DNA of 64,000 nucleotides from Bacteroidaceae bacterium (GCA_024698925.1 JAILQO010000031.1:62001-126000); one strand, 5' to 3'; positions 37,766 to 47,570 are shown, numbered from the stretch's first letter. Translations and numbers: made by a program. The notes: generated by a model not told the origin, from the sequence alone.

Positions 37766-39373
37766 TTATTGAATAGCAATGGTTTCAAATGTGCGCCATA
37801 GATTACCGTTATTGGGCATCCCTGTATTGAAATTGATAACTTCTTGAGGGATGGGGAGCGTCCAGGATGGGTCATCGGCAGCAAGCGTAAAGCGATGGCG
37901 CTCTAACATATGAATGCTGGTGCGACTTTCGTAGATGGTGTAGTCGTGTACCAGACTGATTTGTTCTGGTTGTACGGCGCAAACACGATAACGTCGGAGG
38001 TCGAACCAACGATGACCCTCCAACGCCAATTCCAAACGGCGCTCCTGGCGGATGGCATCGATGAGGGCTGCGCCTGTGATACCGGAAAGTTCTGCGCCGG
38101 AATTGTAGCGTTTGTGGCGTAACGTATTCAAGGCTGTAAGCGCTTCTGGCTCGTTTCCACGATACGCTTCGGCCTCTGCTAAATTGAGATAGGCCTCAGC
38201 TGAACGTAGCAGGAAAAGTGATGAAACGGGTGCCAGTACACCACGATAGCCCTCGTAATAGGCATCGTTGTAGTAGTTCGTTGTTGCAGGATTCTGATTA
38301 AAGTACTTGTTCCCTTCGGCATGTTTCACGCAGCCCGTGAATAATCCCTTATGCCAGTACCACTGGCGGCGGCGATTGTCATTGCTGCCATAGGCGTTGT
38401 AGAGGTCATCGCTGACCTTGAAGCCTTGATAGCCGTAATAGAAGAGACAAGGAAGGTCGTCTCCGCCCATAGAGAACAGGTTCTCAGGATTGGCGGCAAT
38501 GGCGAACTTGGCCTCTGTTTGTGTTACGATGTCCTGTAATTGTGGATGCGCTTTTACTACCTTGGCGGCGTATTTAGCTGCCTGATTCCAGTCTTGCATA
38601 TACAGGTAAATGCGACTGAGCAGAAGCTGCACTGCCACCACGTCTGCACGATAGAGACTGGTGCGTTTGGCTCGCACTTGCTCCAACTCTTTTTCCGCTT
38701 GCAGGAGATCTGTCAGCACCTGATCGTAAATGGTCTTAACACTGGCACGAGAGAATTTCACGTCCTCGACAGCCTCAGAGGTCTTCAGGGGAACGGCAAG
38801 ATCGGTGCTTGCTGTAGATGGCTGATAGGGTTGCCCATAGAGGTTTGCCAACCAGAAATAGTAGAACCCGCGCAGGAAATGCGCTTCGCCAGATACTTTC
38901 AAAGCACCCTCTTTCTCGCTTTCTGTATCCGTTGGCACAGTCGGCACGCTTTCAAGAATGTTATTGGCAACATTTATGAGGCGATACACTTCCGTCCACG
39001 TCTTGTTCTCCTGATAGAAATCTGTGTAGGTTTCATTTTGTCCAACGCGCTGTTGCCAGGTGAAATAGCCAAAGGCCCAGGAATGGCTATTGTCATAGGA
39101 GCCTGCTTGTCCGCTGTAGGGCGAGTTGTTCTCTTCCACTTCATCTGCCAGATAATGCAGGAAGGTGCCGTAGTTGGATTGGACGTTAAAGGCCTCTCCT
39201 TCGTTGACGGGCATGTAGCAACTTCCCAGCAGCAACTCGTTCAAGTCTTTCCAGGAGCGAACGTAGTCATTGTCCTGAGAGTACTCTTCCAGAAAGTCGC
39301 CGCAGGAGATGAGGGTTGCTGTGGCGCAGCAACAGATGCAACATATATATATATATTTGAATATGATATTCAT
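37766..39373 (-). CDS. susD: SusD/RagB-family outer-membrane lipoprotein
   Basis: Lid lipoprotein that captures ligand over the SusC barrel. The signal peptide ends TLISC. SusD features are the helical TPR-like core (YRLINVANNILESVPTVP, EAHFLRGFYYFWLANLYGQPYQ, LRSAEAYLNLAEAEAYRGNEPEALTALNTLRHKRY) and the C-terminal IRQERRLELALEGHRWFDLRRYRV motif. At 535 residues it is of usual size. A run of (AT)7 lies within its signal-peptide codons. The nature of the ligand cannot be read from the sequence; no glycoside hydrolase is nearby. Confidence 0.93.
   Translation of the reverse strand: MNIIFKYIYICCICCCATATLISCGDFLEEYSQDNDYVRSWKDLNELLLGSCYMPVNEGEAFNVQSNYGTFLHYLADEVEENNSPYSGQAGSYDNSHSWAFGYFTWQQRVGQNETYTDFYQENKTWTEVYRLINVANNILESVPTVPTDTESEKEGALKVSGEAHFLRGFYYFWLANLYGQPYQPSTASTDLAVPLKTSEAVEDVKFSRASVKTIYDQVLTDLLQAEKELEQVRAKRTSLYRADVVAVQLLLSRIYLYMQDWNQAAKYAAKVVKAHPQLQDIVTQTEAKFAIAANPENLFSMGGDDLPCLFYYGYQGFKVSDDLYNAYGSNDNRRRQWYWHKGLFTGCVKHAEGNKYFNQNPATTNYYNDAYYEGYRGVLAPVSSLFLLRSAEAYLNLAEAEAYRGNEPEALTALNTLRHKRYNSGAELSGITGAALIDAIRQERRLELALEGHRWFDLRRYRVCAVQPEQISLVHDYTIYESRTSIHMLERHRFTLAADDPSWTLPIPQEVINFNTGMPNNGNLWRTFETIAIQ
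39343..39356. repeat. (AT)7 microsatellite in susD signal-peptide codons
   Basis: Fourteen bases of uninterrupted AT dinucleotide start 17 nt inside the susD coding sequence (codons for KYIYIC). Gain or loss of one AT unit would shift the frame immediately after the start. Confidence 0.85.
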
Positions 39374-39413
39374 CGTGTATTATAGAGTTGGATTCTTTTG
39401 GGGGCAAAATGAT

Positions 39414-42400
39414 TTAGAAGTCCACAGTCACGCCGAGTGTATAGGAGGGCGTATCTGAAAGTTGAATCTCGGAGAAGCCGCCCTGTGTAGGTGTCTGGCC
39501 GCGTAGGCGGCTGTCGCACAGCGTCCACAGGTTGAAGGCGCTGAGGGTGACTGCCATGCGGTGAAGGCCCATGTGAGCCAACGCTTGACGGTTGAACTCG
39601 TAAGTGAGTGCCATCTGTGAGAGCTTGAAGTAGTCGGCTGGTACGACTCGCGCTGACGAATAGTCATACATGGTCCATGCAGAAGGATCCTCGGCGGGCA
39701 CTATGCGGGCACCTGTGTAGGGCTCTCCGGAGCTCCAATGATAGGTGTAGTATCCTTGGTTCATCATGCCGGATCCCATGATGGCGGGGATATTGGTGCT
39801 CGCTTCGTCTCCTGGGCGCTGCCAACGGTCCAGCAGGTCGCGGCTGACATTGGCCTCGCTGCTGTAGGCATTGCTGTTCCCGAAGCCGTCAAAGAGGCGG
39901 AAGAGCCGCGTCTTGGCTCCGAAGGCATATGTCCATGTCATGCCCAGACGCCATTCCCGCCACGTGAAGGTATTATTGATACTGCCAGTAAGGTCTGCTT
40001 CGCGCTTTCCGCTTGGGGTGAGCACACGGGTATAGACTTCATAGTTGCTGGCATTAGCCAGTTCGCTCTGGCGCTCTTCCATATCGTAGAAGAGAGGGCC
40101 GCCGTCTGTGGGGCTGAGTCCTGCAAATTGGTAGCTCCAGAATGTGCCTACGGGCTGTCCTTCGACAATGGCGTTGCCGGCCAGAAAATCGCTCAGCTCA
40201 TAGGTCTCTGCGCCTGGTGCCGTACGCACTTTATTGTAAATCTTAGACAGATTACCGGAGAGAATCCAGTAGAAGTCCTTTACCTTCACAGGGGTGGCAG
40301 AGAGGGTGATGTTAAAGCCTTGGTTGGTGATGTCGCCGCTGTTGACAATGTAGCTTTCGAAGCCGTTGATATCAGCAATGGTTTTCTCCATGAAGGCATC
40401 GGTGGTTTTCTTGTAGAAATATTCTGCTCCAACCTGCAGCCGTCCATTGAAGAAGCTGCTTTCAAGACCGACATTGAAACTGCGAGTCTTTTCCCATCGC
40501 AGGTCTGGATTGGCGTAGTAAGCGACGGTGGAGACCATCTCGTTGTAGTACGCATTCATCTGCCCTTTGCGGATAATCATTTGGGGAGTCTGATGGTCCA
40601 GCATGTTGCCTTGGTGGCCGAAGCTGGCCTTGAGCATCAGGTTGTCCAGCCAGTCATTCTCCAGATTGAAGATCCGATCCAAGTTGGCATTGCCAGATAC
40701 AGACCAGATGGGCAGGATTTTCTCCTTGGAGCGACTGCCGAATTTGTTGGACCCGTCATAACGTGTATTAGCATTGAGCGTGAATTTATCCAAGTAACTA
40801 TAGCTTACAGTGGCATAACCCGAAAGCATATTGTTCATCTGGTCCGTAATGGAGGGAACATTGCCTGCCAGCCATGTATAATAGGCGGAATAGGTCAAAG
40901 GAATGTTCACGGCGAAGGTGCGCCCACGGTCGGGATAATAGCCACGCTGCGTCATCGCGCTGCCCGTATAGTGGTTGCTGTTCGCTTCAAAACCTGCAGC
41001 CAGATTGATGTTGTGGGCATAGCTATCGCCAAACAGCATGAACCATTTGTTGTAGTTGGCCTGCACGCGTGCGGTGTACCCGACATTGCGGTATTTCTGA
41101 CTGGTCAACTCGCCGCCGTAGGGGAACGCCGTGTTTTCGTCCAGCGCTTCACCTAATTCAGAACGCCGCAGTTCAGCCACATGAAACGTTTCCTCGCCCC
41201 AGAAACTCTCTTGTGTGCTGTTACTCACGTTGGCCGATAGAATGCCGTTGAGTGAGAGGTCGTCGCTGACCTGGTAGCGAAGGTTCACTGTCGCCTGAAC
41301 TTGGTCCACATCCTGACGCACGGAGCTGTTGTCCAACTCGTTCAGGATATTGAAGCCCAGATAGTCGCCATACTGTCCCAGACGTTTGTACATATACGGG
41401 GAGCCGTCGGCATTATATACAGGGATCGTGCGCGCCGTAGTATAGGCGTAGTTGATGGGGTTGATGTTATCCTGCGCGTAGACCTTGCTATTTAGGTAGC
41501 CATTCACGTTGAATTGCAGCGAGAACTTATCTGCCAACTTGAAATCAACCTTTGACATTCCCGTATAACGGCGGTTGGTGGTTCCGCGGATGACGTCATA
41601 ATCGTCATTCACGCCCACACTGGTGTAGTAGCGTACGTCTTCCGAACCGCCACTGACGTTCACGGAATGGTCATGGCTGAACGTGTTGCGCCCCAAGGTA
41701 TCAAACCAGTCCGTATTGCGTGTCTGCATCGCGCCTACTTCCTCGCGGAACTGCTCAGGTGTGAGCTGTCCGGCATAAAGTTGCGACAGGGCTGCCTCAT
41801 ACCCTACGATGGGCATTCCCGAGGGGTAGTGATAATGCTGGTCCACCAGATCCTGCGAGAAGAGGACCCTTTCCTCCGAGTTCATCAGGTTGATCTTGCG
41901 GTCGCTGTAGTAGGGACGACGGCGCACGGTACCCTGAAACGTGTAGCTCACTATGGGCTTGCCAGCGCGACCACTCTTGGTGGTCACCACGATTACGCCA
42001 TTGGCGGCTCGCGTGCCGTACAGTGCCGTGGCTGCGGCATCCTTGAGAACGTCGATGCGTTCGATATCCTGTGGATTGATACCCGCAATGGCGTTACCGA
42101 TGCGGTTCACGTAGTCTGGATCGTTGAGAACATCGGGATTCAGGTCTACGGGGTCCGTGAGGATGATACCATCCAGTACCCATAGCGGTTCGCGGTTGCC
42201 GATGAGTGTGCTCGTGCCGCGGATGCGCAACTTCGGAGTCGCATTGATCTCGCCGCTGATACTGGTAACAACCATATCCGGAATCTTACCTTCCAGCATC
42301 TGAGCCAGGTTACTCACGCCAGGAATTTCAATATCCTTCATGTCCACGGAGGTCACAGAACTCGTTACGTTGCGGCGGTCCAACTGCTGGTAACCCGTGA

Positions 42401-42749
42401 CCACAACGTCCCGCATTGCTTTCGCATCCTCTTGCAACTGTACGTTCACAATCACCTTCGCACTGGCCTTCATTGTCACTGTCTTGAAGCCCATGTAAGA
42501 GATCACGATCGTATTGGTCTCCGTTGCAGTAGGGAGCAAGAAACGGCCGTCCAGGTCGGTCAGGCACACTTCCTTCGAGTCCTTGTCACGGACAATGGCA
42601 CCCGGTAGCGGATCGCCTAGGTCGTCCACCACCGTGCCAATAATCTTCCATGAAGGCTGTTCCTGCGCCACCAGCGGCAAGCAGCAAGCAGCAAGCAGCC
42701 ATAGCGCTAAGAAGATATGTTTTTTTAGATACACAAGCTTAAGATTCAT
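39414..42749 (-). CDS. susC: SusC/RagA-family TonB-dependent transporter
   Basis: Outer-membrane TonB-dependent transporter. After the signal peptide (ending LPLVAQ) there is a carboxypeptidase-regulatory-like domain (IIGTVVDDLGDPLPGAIVRDKD), a TonB-box region (VVVTGYQ), a plug with the RagA signature (ERIDVLKDAAATALYGTRAANGVIVVTTKSGRAGKP), and a long beta barrel ending in VTVDF with a terminal Phe. The ORF track begins at TTG 42764. ATG at 42749 (MNLKLVYLKKH) has a purine-rich leader and is preferred, giving 1111 residues. It begins 15 nt after lepB. Confidence 0.94.
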   Translation of the reverse strand: MNLKLVYLKKHIFLALWLLAACCLPLVAQEQPSWKIIGTVVDDLGDPLPGAIVRDKDSKEVCLTDLDGRFLLPTATETNTIVISYMGFKTVTMKASAKVIVNVQLQEDAKAMRDVVVTGYQQLDRRNVTSSVTSVDMKDIEIPGVSNLAQMLEGKIPDMVVTSISGEINATPKLRIRGTSTLIGNREPLWVLDGIILTDPVDLNPDVLNDPDYVNRIGNAIAGINPQDIERIDVLKDAAATALYGTRAANGVIVVTTKSGRAGKPIVSYTFQGTVRRRPYYSDRKINLMNSEERVLFSQDLVDQHYHYPSGMPIVGYEAALSQLYAGQLTPEQFREEVGAMQTRNTDWFDTLGRNTFSHDHSVNVSGGSEDVRYYTSVGVNDDYDVIRGTTNRRYTGMSKVDFKLADKFSLQFNVNGYLNSKVYAQDNINPINYAYTTARTIPVYNADGSPYMYKRLGQYGDYLGFNILNELDNSSVRQDVDQVQATVNLRYQVSDDLSLNGILSANVSNSTQESFWGEETFHVAELRRSELGEALDENTAFPYGGELTSQKYRNVGYTARVQANYNKWFMLFGDSYAHNINLAAGFEANSNHYTGSAMTQRGYYPDRGRTFAVNIPLTYSAYYTWLAGNVPSITDQMNNMLSGYATVSYSYLDKFTLNANTRYDGSNKFGSRSKEKILPIWSVSGNANLDRIFNLENDWLDNLMLKASFGHQGNMLDHQTPQMIIRKGQMNAYYNEMVSTVAYYANPDLRWEKTRSFNVGLESSFFNGRLQVGAEYFYKKTTDAFMEKTIADINGFESYIVNSGDITNQGFNITLSATPVKVKDFYWILSGNLSKIYNKVRTAPGAETYELSDFLAGNAIVEGQPVGTFWSYQFAGLSPTDGGPLFYDMEERQSELANASNYEVYTRVLTPSGKREADLTGSINNTFTWREWRLGMTWTYAFGAKTRLFRLFDGFGNSNAYSSEANVSRDLLDRWQRPGDEASTNIPAIMGSGMMNQGYYTYHWSSGEPYTGARIVPAEDPSAWTMYDYSSARVVPADYFKLSQMALTYEFNRQALAHMGLHRMAVTLSAFNLWTLCDSRLRGQTPTQGGFSEIQLSDTPSYTLGVTVDF

Positions 42750-42764
42750 CAGTCTCTCTTTCAA

Positions 42765-44222
42765 TTACTTGATATTCTCCACCCAGCGGAACAGGCGGCG
42801 CCAGCGGATATGCCCGCGGAACCAGCCGCGATCCTTGTCCGTGGAGAGCCAGATCATGATGGGCTTGCCCACGATGTGGTCCTCGGGCACGAAGCCCCAG
42901 TAGCGCGAGTCGGCGCTGCAGTGGCGGTTGTCACCCTGCATCCAGTAGTAGTCCATCTTGAACGTGTAGCTATCGGCTTTCTCGCCATTGATGAGGATGT
43001 CACCCTCGGGAGTCACTTCCAGCGTGTTGCCTTCGTAAACGCGGATAGGCCGTTCGTAAATTGGCAGATTCTCCAGAGTCAGTGCCACGCTGGCACCTTT
43101 CTTCGGGATCCATATTGGACCATAGTTGTCACGCGTCCAGCCGTAGTCGCCGTATAGGGGGTACAAGTCGCCCGTAGTGGCTGTTGTGTCAATCTCGATG
43201 CTTTCCACCAAATCCGTCATGGTCAGCAATGTGTCGCGCACAGCAGCAGTTAGCGGTATCACGCCCGTCTGATGGTGGTCACGCAGGTCATCGCTGCTCA
43301 AGCCCAAATCGTGTGCCAAATCCTCAGGCAGGTCGCGCAGGCCGTCGCGCAGCCGTACATGATAGTTGTACTGCACGTTGTCGGGCTCCTTATTGGGCTG
43401 TCCGTCGAGATAAATGATGCGGTTTTTGATTTCCAGCGTCTGACCCGGCAGACCTACGCAGCGCTTCACATAGTTCTCACGACGATCCACTGGACGCGAC
43501 AAGATCTCGCCGAACTCGAGCGGATTCTGTACAATATACTGCCTTCCGATTGTGGAGTAAGCCTGATGTAACTGGCGGCGCTGCAGCAGCGTCAGGTTGT
43601 CCGTAGCAGGTAGCGCGCCGTTGTTCTGTAGCACAATCCGCTGTCCGTAGCCGTAACAGAGCTGGTAAAAGTCCGCAGCCTGGTAGCGCGGATTGGAGAC
43701 TACCGTATCCCCAGATGGATAGTTGAACACAACGATGTCATTCAGTTTGACAGGTTTGGGTGATACGCGCTTGTAGTCCCACTGTATCAGTTCGCTATAG
43801 CTCTTCATACCCCCCGGCAGCGTGTGCTGCACCAGCGGCATTGAAAGCGGCGTCTGCGGCACGCGGGGACCATAGCTCATCTTTGACACAAAAAGATAGT
43901 CGCCCACCAGCAGGCTTTTCTCCAAAGATGACGATGGAATCGTATAATTCTGAAAGAAATAAATGTTTACAAAATAGACGGCCACCAACGCAAACACGAT
44001 GGCATCCACCCATGACATAATCGTTCGCGTCACAGGATTCTCCAAATCCTTCCACCAGGTCCAACGAATCTTCTTCGTGATATAAACGTCAAAGATAAAA
44101 GGTACAACTATCAGTCCCCACCAGGCATCTACCCAAGCCAGGAACCATATATACAGACCGACAACGACGAGCATCTTTGCCCAGTCCTTCCATGTAATCG
44201 GCTTCTTATTTTTGTCTATCAT
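42765..44222 (-). CDS. lepB: Signal peptidase I
   Basis: Membrane serine protease that removes signal peptides. The N-terminal membrane segments are followed by the catalytic Ser motif IPSSSLEKSLLVGDYLFVSK, the Lys-containing ENYVKRCVGLPGQTLEIKN, and the late MQGDNRHCSADSRYWGFVPEDHIVGKP. At 485 residues it is longer than E. coli LepB (324), with a large insertion between the Ser and Lys boxes and another before the last box, both usual in this phylum. It lies 18 nt after dapB and directly before susC. Confidence 0.95.
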   Translation of the reverse strand: MIDKNKKPITWKDWAKMLVVVGLYIWFLAWVDAWWGLIVVPFIFDVYITKKIRWTWWKDLENPVTRTIMSWVDAIVFALVAVYFVNIYFFQNYTIPSSSLEKSLLVGDYLFVSKMSYGPRVPQTPLSMPLVQHTLPGGMKSYSELIQWDYKRVSPKPVKLNDIVVFNYPSGDTVVSNPRYQAADFYQLCYGYGQRIVLQNNGALPATDNLTLLQRRQLHQAYSTIGRQYIVQNPLEFGEILSRPVDRRENYVKRCVGLPGQTLEIKNRIIYLDGQPNKEPDNVQYNYHVRLRDGLRDLPEDLAHDLGLSSDDLRDHHQTGVIPLTAAVRDTLLTMTDLVESIEIDTTATTGDLYPLYGDYGWTRDNYGPIWIPKKGASVALTLENLPIYERPIRVYEGNTLEVTPEGDILINGEKADSYTFKMDYYWMQGDNRHCSADSRYWGFVPEDHIVGKPIMIWLSTDKDRGWFRGHIRWRRLFRWVENIK

Positions 44223-44240
44223 AATATTTGATAATTGGTA

Positions 44241-44957
44241 TCAAAACGTAAACATATCCTTCATACCCAACAGCCCTTGATGATTAGCAGTATATTCAGC
44301 TGCTAGGACAGCTCCCAGGGCAAAGCCTTTGCGGGAATGGGCGTCATGGGTAATCGTAATCAAGTCCGCCTCGGAGTCATAGCGTACCGTGTGAATACCT
44401 GGAACCTCACCCCTGCGGATATTGTCGATACGCAGCAAATTCGGATCCGTCGTATCCTCAGCCCACGCCTCCTTGCGGTCGATGCGCTCCACGATATCAT
44501 TGGCCAACGTGATAGCCGTACCGCTGGGATGATCCAGTTTGTGTACATGATGCGTCTCCTCCAACTCAACATCATACTCTGGGAAGCCGTTCATGATGCC
44601 TGCCAGATAGCGGTTCACGGCGTTGAAAATCGCCACACCCACCGAGAAGTTCGACGCCCAGAACAGCGTCTTACTATCCCGTTCGCAAGCGTCACGCATC
44701 TCAGCCTCGTGCTGCGCAAACCAGCCCGTAGAACCCGAGACTACCTTCACGCCCGCAGCAAAACACTTCTGGATATTGCCGAAAGCCACCGAAGGAGCCG
44801 TGAACTCAATGGCTACATCCGCAGAGCGGAATGCAGCACTCTCAAAATCCTGCTGATTATCTATATCGATGCGGCAAACCACATCGTGACCGCGAGCTAT
44901 CGCAATCTGTTCAATCATACGGCCCATCTTGCCGTAACCAATCAATGCTATTTTCAT
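44241..44957 (-). CDS. dapB: 4-hydroxy-tetrahydrodipicolinate reductase
   Basis: NAD(P)H-dependent step of the lysine/meso-DAP pathway. The Rossmann motif MKIALIGYGKMGRMIE starts the protein, and the catalytic ELEETHHVHKLDHPSGTAITLAN is central. The ORF track starts at 44999, but the promoter -7 element lies at 44989-44982, downstream of that codon. ATG at 44957 is therefore preferred, giving 238 residues. It leads a run of ten leftward genes. The DAP product is used by the DAP-type MurE in this window. Confidence 0.96.
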   Translation of the reverse strand: MKIALIGYGKMGRMIEQIAIARGHDVVCRIDIDNQQDFESAAFRSADVAIEFTAPSVAFGNIQKCFAAGVKVVSGSTGWFAQHEAEMRDACERDSKTLFWASNFSVGVAIFNAVNRYLAGIMNGFPEYDVELEETHHVHKLDHPSGTAITLANDIVERIDRKEAWAEDTTDPNLLRIDNIRRGEVPGIHTVRYDSEADLITITHDAHSRKGFALGAVLAAEYTANHQGLLGMKDMFTF

Positions 44958-44981
44958 TTGTGATTCCTTGATTTTTGGCTG

Positions 44982-44989
44982 CAAAGGTA
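44982..44989 (-). promoter_or_regulatory. dapB promoter (-7 element)
   Basis: Reverse-strand TACCTTTG lies 24 nt before the dapB ATG at 44957, which settles that start. No clear TTTG is seen at -33. It is likely the main promoter of the whole dapB-tlpA run. Confidence 0.65.
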
Positions 44990-45083
44990 CATAAATCATC
45001 CAATAACATCACTTTCCACACCATTTTATTCGTCCTAAACCACCTTTTTTTAATATAAATTATCAAGTAATCCAAAAAAACAC

Positions 45084-45091
45084 TACCTTTG
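45084..45091 (+). promoter_or_regulatory. Promoter of the DUF2851 gene (-7 element)
   Basis: TACCTTTG in the context AAAACACTACCTTTGC lies 21 nt before the ATG at 45113, divergent from the dapB promoter. The -33 position is not a match. Confidence 0.6.
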
Positions 45092-45112
45092 CGGCCATAA
45101 CCCAAAAATCTT

Positions 45113-46420
45113 ATGGAAAAGCTTTTGCATTATGTATGGAAACATCGTATCTTCCCGCTGGAGCCACTTGTAACTACTGATGGACACCCCGTGGAGATCA
45201 TCGATGTAGGATTACATAATACTCATGCAGGTCCAGATTTTTTCAATGCGAAGGTACGTATTGATGGAACGCTGTGGGTGGGTAACGTAGAGATTCATCT
45301 GCGCTCCAGCGACTGGCAGCGTCATGGCCATCAGCTGGATTCAGCTTACAATAGTGTGATCCTTCATGTCGCAGAGATTGTTGATACAGACGTTGTTACG
45401 TCAGATGGGAAACGCCTTCCTCAACTACAGCTTCCCATTCCGGCTTCTGTGCGGGAGAACTACGCTCGGCTAAGTACTACTGACGACTATCCGCGTTGCT
45501 GGCCCATTGTGCCCAAACTCTCTACCCTCATGATCCATTCGTGGATGTCTGCGCTATTGGCAGAGCGTCTGCAAGAGCGTGCCCAACGCTGTCTGGACAG
45601 GCTGGCATCCACGCATGGTGACTGGCAGCACACACTTTTTATCACGCTTGCCCGTAATTTCGGTTTTGGCGTAAATGGTGAAGCGTTTGAGATGTGGGCA
45701 CGGCAGTTCCCGTTGTATGCGGCCGCAAAGCATCGCAACGACCCCTTCCAATTGGAAGCTCTTTTTCTGGGCAGTGCCGGTTTGTTGGCACCAGAGTCTA
45801 TTCCCCCTTCGGCTCGCGAAGCTGCAGAGGCTGATGAATATTTGAAAAAATTGCGTGCAGAATGGACATATCTGGCTCATAAATTTCAAATTTCATCGAT
45901 GGAATCGCATCATTGGCGTTACCTTCGTTTACGTCCACAGAATTTTCCACACCTGCGTTTGGTACAGTTGGCGCAACTCTATTATCGTCAGACGGCAGAA
46001 CTTTCAGCCTTGCTCCATGCAACCACCCGCGAGGATTTGCATGCCGCGTTGGCGACGGCTCCATCGGACTATTGGCAGACGCACTATTTATTTGGTATGC
46101 CTTCTGCGTATAATGCCAAGCACTTCAGTAGCGCTAGTTGCGACTTAATCATAATCAATACCGTTTGTCCGATGTTGTTTGCATACGGCATCGATCATCA
46201 TGACGAACAGCTACAGGAACGAGCCATCACGCTACTGGAACAGTTGAAGCCCGAACAAAATTTTATCATCCGCCAATGGCAGCAGTGTGGTCTCACTGTA
46301 GCTAACGCCGCTGATAGTCAGGCCCTCGTTCAGTTGAAGCGCGAGTATTGTGACCGTCGTGATTGCCTGCGTTGCCGCATAGCATATGAATACCTAAAAG
46401 GAAGGACAAGTGACGAATAA
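45113..46420 (+). CDS. DUF2851 family protein
   Basis: A 435-residue protein with the family start MEKLLHYVWKHRIFPLEPLVTTDGHPVEIIDVGLHNTHAGPDFFNAKV, then WVGNVEIHLRSSDWQRHGH and LHVAEIVDTDV. The end holds CDRRDCLRCRIAYEYLK, a Cys pair. The N-terminal D-x-A-K and EIH pattern recalls nuclease-like folds, but no activity is established. Its neighbour dprA, 16 nt downstream, suggests a link with DNA processing, which is only an inference. Confidence 0.9.
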   Translation: MEKLLHYVWKHRIFPLEPLVTTDGHPVEIIDVGLHNTHAGPDFFNAKVRIDGTLWVGNVEIHLRSSDWQRHGHQLDSAYNSVILHVAEIVDTDVVTSDGKRLPQLQLPIPASVRENYARLSTTDDYPRCWPIVPKLSTLMIHSWMSALLAERLQERAQRCLDRLASTHGDWQHTLFITLARNFGFGVNGEAFEMWARQFPLYAAAKHRNDPFQLEALFLGSAGLLAPESIPPSAREAAEADEYLKKLRAEWTYLAHKFQISSMESHHWRYLRLRPQNFPHLRLVQLAQLYYRQTAELSALLHATTREDLHAALATAPSDYWQTHYLFGMPSAYNAKHFSSASCDLIIINTVCPMLFAYGIDHHDEQLQERAITLLEQLKPEQNFIIRQWQQCGLTVANAADSQALVQLKREYCDRRDCLRCRIAYEYLKGRTSDE

Positions 46421-46436
46421 TGTTTGAAAAATAGGA

Positions 46437-47570
46437 ATGACAGACCAAGAACTATTATACACGATGGCGTTGACGATGGCGCTGCGGCAGCAGTCCAAGC
46501 ATCAACGCACCCTCCTAGAGGCGGCTGGTTCAGCTACGGCTGTGTACGAAGAACGCCACGAAGTAGGAAAAATGTTTGAGCATTTCTCCCCGCGTATGGC
46601 AGAGGCCGTTTCTTCGATGGAATCGCTCCTTCCTCGTTGCGAACAGGAGTTAGCCTATGCCCGTGATCATCATATCCAGATTCTCTCTTGGCAGGATGAC
46701 ACAGCGTATCCTGCACGCCTGCGGCAATGCGAAGATGCTCCGTTAATACTCTACTTCCTTGGAAAAGGAAACCTAAACGCAGAGCATGTCGTGAGTATTG
46801 TGGGCACGCGACGTTGCACCGAACGAGGCCGTGATCTATGTGACCAGCTGGCACGTACAATCGCGGAGCAGGTGCCAGGCACACTCATCATCAGCGGATT
46901 AGCTTATGGTATTGATGTGGCAGCACATCGAGGGGCTTTGACACATGGTTTACCCACGGTAGGAGTGTTAGCACATGGTATGGACGAGATATACCCACGG
47001 ACCCATCGCCAAACGGCTGTTGAGATGTTGCAGCAAGGTGGACTAGTTACAGAGTTTATGAGTGCCACACCTATAGATCGCTTGAATTTCCTTCAGCGCA
47101 ATCGGATTGTTGCCGGTTTGGCAGATGCGATAGTGGTCGTGGAAAGTCCTGTACGTGGTGGATCGCTTAATACTGCACGCTTAGGGATGGATTATCAGCG
47201 CGATGTGTTCACCTTCCCAGGCCGTCCTACGGATGCCACGTCAGAGGGGTGCAATCTTTTGATACGCAATAATGGGGCCACACTCATCAACTCCCCTATG
47301 GATTTGCTTACGGATCTCGGATGGTCATCGAAAAAGTGTAATGCAGAAACACCGCAGAAACGTCTTTTCCCGGACCTGACCGTCGAGGAGCAGGCCATTG
47401 TGGATGCTTTGGCAACAGCTGAGGACACTGGTGAGACACCTACATTAACCTATCTCGCAGATGTCACAGGCAAGCTGGCCTTCAAAGTGACAACAACGAT
47501 ATTGGCATTGGAGATGAAAGGGCTGGTAAAGACACTGCCTGGAAATCGTTATCATTTGATTAACGCATGA
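46437..47570 (+). CDS. dprA: DNA-processing protein DprA
   Basis: Loads RecA onto incoming single-stranded DNA during natural transformation. The Rossmann core shows VVSIVGTRRCTERG, IISGLAYGIDVAAHRGAL, GVLAHGMDEIYP, and the conserved FLQRNRIVAGLADAIVVVES and GSLNTARLG motifs. A C-terminal winged helix (about 310-377) follows. Length 377. Its stop overlaps the next start by 4 nt (ATGA). Confidence 0.96.
   Translation: MTDQELLYTMALTMALRQQSKHQRTLLEAAGSATAVYEERHEVGKMFEHFSPRMAEAVSSMESLLPRCEQELAYARDHHIQILSWQDDTAYPARLRQCEDAPLILYFLGKGNLNAEHVVSIVGTRRCTERGRDLCDQLARTIAEQVPGTLIISGLAYGIDVAAHRGALTHGLPTVGVLAHGMDEIYPRTHRQTAVEMLQQGGLVTEFMSATPIDRLNFLQRNRIVAGLADAIVVVESPVRGGSLNTARLGMDYQRDVFTFPGRPTDATSEGCNLLIRNNGATLINSPMDLLTDLGWSSKKCNAETPQKRLFPDLTVEEQAIVDALATAEDTGETPTLTYLADVTGKLAFKVTTTILALEMKGLVKTLPGNRYHLINA

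Noticed and set aside
39738-41156. A 472-residue plus-strand ORF
   Set aside because: It lies fully antisense to susC, whose protein has a complete domain set; the ORF product shows no family features.
44958-44999. N-terminal extension of dapB
   Set aside because: It crosses the dapB promoter and lacks similarity; MKIALIGYGKMG is the family start.
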